DNA of 7,959 bases from Alphaproteobacteria bacterium (GTDB taxonomy: Bacteria; Pseudomonadota; Alphaproteobacteria; Rickettsiales; UBA8987), in NCBI GenBank assembly GCA_023269645.1, contig JAHFPR010000091.1, forward strand, positions 1 through 7,959, in the 5' to 3' direction. This document shows, piece by piece, positions 6,318 to 7,959 of this stretch. The position numbers and the translations under genes were made by a program. The notes beneath the pieces are model-generated. The model was not told the origin of the DNA. It ran no database searches and saw only the letters and a list, made by a program, of their open reading frames with translations. Position 1 is the first letter of the stretch; every line of letters begins with the position of its first letter.

Positions 6318-7666
6318 CGCCCCGGTGCGATGCCGCGATACTGGTCGAACACGGAAGCCACCACGCGCGCCGCCATGCGATGCTCGGTGATAACCTGGAT
6401 GTGCTCGCGATCAGATGCCGCGATTTCCTGATATTCCAGCTTTTGCAGATCGCTGATTTCCTGCTGGAAATAATTTTCATCCAGGCCGTAACGCTTCCGT
6501 ATTTCCGCCAGGTTAACCGACATGAAGCACATGATTTCATCAATCACCTGCTTGCGCGCGCGATCCTCCACGCTGCATTTCCAGCCGCGCACGATGGGCA
6601 ATTGGCCATCCCCGATCATCTTCCGGTAATCCTGCGCGTTTGCACTGTTCTGCGCATAACCTTGCGGAAACTGGCTGATGGCAGAGCTTCCGATGCCGAT
6701 CAGCGCGTCCGTCGTATCCGTGACATAGCCCTGGAAATTCCGCTTGAGCACACGCTCCTGCGCGGCCACTGAAAGCGGGTCATCCATCTTCGCAAAATGG
6801 TCAATGCCAATGGTGACATATCCCGCCGCTTCCAGCAATGCGCGCGCCATAGCGTAAAGTGCCAGTTTCGCCGTTTCGGAAGGCAGTGTCGCCGCGTCAA
6901 TCATCCGCTGATGCTTTTTCATCTGCGGTAGATGCGCGTAGGAAAACAGCGCGATCCGCGAAGGCTCCAGCGCAATCGTCTGCTCCAATGTGGCGCGGAA
7001 ACTCTCCGGAGTCTGATGCGGCAAGCCATAAATCAGGTCGCAGTTAATGCGGCTGATTCCGGCCTCCCGCAACTGCAACATCCGCGATTCCACCAGGGGA
7101 TAAGGCTGCACCCGGTTGATCGCCTGCTGCACCTGCGGATCGAAATCCTGAATACCGATGCTCACGCGGTTGAATCCCCACGCGGCATAGCGTTCGATAT
7201 TTTCCGACGTAGTGGTGCGCGGATCAAGCTCAATCGCCAGCTCACCCGATGGCCGCATCTCGAACATGGATACAAGAGAAGACAGAATCGCCTCCATATC
7301 CTGCGCCTCCAGCAGCCCCGGCGAGCCACCCCCGAAATGGATATTGGCGAGCCTCCCCTTACCGCCCGCGTAACGCTTCAGCAAGGCGATTTCCTCCAGC
7401 ATCACGCGCACATACCTCGCAATCGGCGCGTAATGATTGGTCATTTTGGTATGGCAGCCGCAGAACCAGCAGAGCTGCCGGCAGAACGGAATGTGCACAT
7501 ACACGGAAATGGCCGCATCGCCCGGAAGCCCCTTCAGCCACGGGATGAGGGTGTTTTCGCCCGTCTGCGGGAAAAAATGGTGCGCGGTGGGATAGCTGGT
7601 ATAGCGCGGGGCTTCCAGCCCAAGCCAGGGGGCTGTTTCCTTCTGAGTGACACAGCTATTTGACAC
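6299..7666 (-). CDS. hemN: HemN, oxygen-independent coproporphyrinogen III dehydrogenase
   Basis: The 455-residue radical SAM enzyme matches E. coli HemN (457) in length. It oxidatively decarboxylates coproporphyrinogen III to protoporphyrinogen IX without O2, allowing haem synthesis under anaerobiosis. RYTSYPTA (21-28) is the HemN entry motif. YVHIPFC leads into C62-x3-C66-x2-C69-x-C71, at the same numbering as E. coli, and FGGGSPG (111-117) is the SAM-binding glycine motif. Downstream, NRVSIGIQDFDPQVQ (166-180), IGIDHFAK and KRNFQGYVTDT separate true HemN from the shorter HemW/HemN-like proteins. The start is a GTG at 7666 with AAGGA 7 nt upstream; no in-frame ATG is nearby. The gene has its own class II FNR-type promoter and points away from narK. 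Its 3' end overlaps ubiV by 19 nt, with no terminator visible between them. Confidence 0.96.
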   Translation of the reverse strand: MSNSCVTQKETAPWLGLEAPRYTSYPTAHHFFPQTGENTLIPWLKGLPGDAAISVYVHIPFCRQLCWFCGCHTKMTNHYAPIARYVRVMLEEIALLKRYAGGKGRLANIHFGGGSPGLLEAQDMEAILSSLVSMFEMRPSGELAIELDPRTTTSENIERYAAWGFNRVSIGIQDFDPQVQQAINRVQPYPLVESRMLQLREAGISRINCDLIYGLPHQTPESFRATLEQTIALEPSRIALFSYAHLPQMKKHQRMIDAATLPSETAKLALYAMARALLEAAGYVTIGIDHFAKMDDPLSVAAQERVLKRNFQGYVTDTTDALIGIGSSAISQFPQGYAQNSANAQDYRKMIGDGQLPIVRGWKCSVEDRARKQVIDEIMCFMSVNLAEIRKRYGLDENYFQQEISDLQKLEYQEIAASDREHIQVITEHRMAARVVASVFDQYRGIAPGRYSKVA

Positions 7667-7673
7667 AGATCAA
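7660..7673. promoter_or_regulatory. Second, one-mismatch FNR/DNR box over the hemN start
   Basis: TTGAC-ACAG-ATCAA differs from the consensus palindrome at one base. It covers the hemN GTG start and most of the spacer to its Shine-Dalgarno. Its centre is 62 bp from the perfect box at 7722-7735, close to six helical turns. Relative to the predicted hemN start (about 7687) it lies near +20, where a bound protein would block transcription. Relative to a predicted narK start near 7770 it lies near -103.5, where it could help activate. A chance match constrained by the start region remains possible. Confidence 0.5.
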
Positions 7674-7678
7674 TCCTT
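7674..7678 (-). promoter_or_regulatory. hemN: Shine-Dalgarno of hemN supporting a GTG start
   Basis: On the minus strand AAGGA lies 7 nt before GTG 7666. This is the reason for accepting a non-ATG start that gives the full HemN length. Confidence 0.75.
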
Positions 7679-7693
7679 CTTTTCTGATACTTC

Positions 7694-7735
7694 ATTAAAC
7701 AGCAAATGAAATGAAACACACTTGATGCAGATCAA
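7694..7735 (-). promoter_or_regulatory. FNR/DNR-type class II promoter of hemN
   Basis: The perfect box TTGAT-GCAG-ATCAA (7722-7735) is centred 41.5 bp from position 7687. The hexamer at the matching -12 to -7 position on the minus strand (7699 to 7694) is TTTAAT, five of six bases of the sigma-70 consensus. The leader to the GTG start would be about 20 nt. This is the strongest of the class II promoters in the window. Confidence 0.82.
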
Positions 7736-7763
7736 TCAGGTGGCGCGCCGGGTGTGCGATGCT
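7722..7763 (+). promoter_or_regulatory. Possible class II promoter of narK sharing the hemN box
   Basis: Read to the right, the same box would place a start near 7770 and a -10 hexamer at 7758-7763. That hexamer, GATGCT, is weak but keeps the important A and final T. An alternative -10 (TACATA, 7767-7772) would shift the start by about 9 bp and break the -41.5 geometry. Shared control of hemN and narK from one symmetric box is likely, but the narK start is less certain. Confidence 0.5.
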
Positions 7764-7811
7764 GCGTACATAGAAGAAGGTGAACCCCTTGGAGCAATAA
7801 CGGAAGAACAT

Positions 7812-7959
7812 ATGGTTGACGTAAAAAACATCAGCAAGTCGCAACAGAGCCGGGCACTTTTCAGCACCACATTTGTTTTTACGCTTTGCTTCGCGGTATG
7901 GACGATTTTTGCCATCATCGGTGTGCAAATCAAAAAAGATATGGGGTTGAGCGACACCC
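7812..7959 (+). CDS. narK: NarK-type nitrate/nitrite transporter, N-terminal fragment (cut by window edge)
   Basis: Only 49 codons are present before the right edge. After a short polar N-terminus, residues about 16-40 form the first membrane helix, with the stretch TLCFAVWTIFAIIGVQIKKD (24-43) followed by MGLSDT. This pattern is characteristic of the NarK/NarK1 branch of major facilitator nitrate/nitrite porters in the inner membrane, which usually have 12 such helices and sit beside narGHJI. ATG 7812 has GGAAGA at 7802-7807 as ribosome-binding site. With so little sequence I cannot tell a nitrate/proton symporter from a nitrate/nitrite antiporter, nor exclude a double-length NarK fusion. 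The subfamily call rests on recognising the helix, supported by the anaerobic nitrate-linked neighbours. Confidence 0.87.
   Translation, partial: MVDVKNISKSQQSRALFSTTFVFTLCFAVWTIFAIIGVQIKKDMGLSDT

Noticed and set aside
6932..7663. Plus-strand reading frame of 243 codons opposite hemN
   Set aside because: It is rich in Arg, Pro, Gln and His with no family resemblance, while the minus strand is an unambiguous HemN.
1..7959. Search by eye for CRISPR arrays, tRNA or rRNA genes, insertion sequences and long direct repeats
   Set aside because: No spaced repeats, tRNA-like sequences, transposase motifs or terminal inverted repeats were seen; only the short regulatory palindromes recur.

Overview
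The window looks like part of a bacterial chromosome from a proteobacterium, possibly an alphaproteobacterium. I infer this from the moderately GC-rich coding sequence, the UbiT/UbiU/UbiV ubiquinone set and FNR/DNR-type promoter boxes. Placement below phylum level is a guess. Almost all of the window is coding, and every recognisable gene serves growth on nitrate without oxygen.

Layout. Positions 1-856 (minus) hold a MoaC-MoaB fusion cut by the left edge. It is preceded by moaA (860-1840, minus). A 197-nt gap follows, with a promoter box and a strongly structured moaA leader. Next comes a 520-residue regulator (2038-3600, minus) that joins an N-terminal nitrate/nitrite-sensing (NIT) domain to a DNR-like Crp/Fnr core and a cysteine-rich tail. 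From a 122-nt divergent intergenic region, ubiT-ubiU-ubiV run rightwards as an overlapping operon (3723-6317). Converging on it with a 19-nt overlap is hemN (6299-7666, minus). A 145-nt divergent region then leads to the start of a NarK-type nitrate/nitrite transporter (7812 to the right edge).

How it fits together. MoaA and MoaCB supply molybdopterin steps needed by molybdoenzymes such as nitrate reductase. UbiTUV make ubiquinone without O2, HemN makes haem without O2, and NarK moves nitrate or nitrite. All three main intergenic regions carry a perfect TTGATNNNNATCAA palindrome. For moaA, ubiT and hemN the box sits exactly where a class II FNR-type activator should sit relative to a TAnnnT or TTTAAT -10 element. 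The regulator's recognition helix has the E-T-F-S-R signature expected to read TTGAT half-sites. The window therefore reads as a compact nitrate/anaerobiosis regulon, possibly run by its own encoded NIT-Crp/Fnr protein, with an ordinary FNR as the alternative controller. The regulator and the moaA leader are the parts least explained by known systems.
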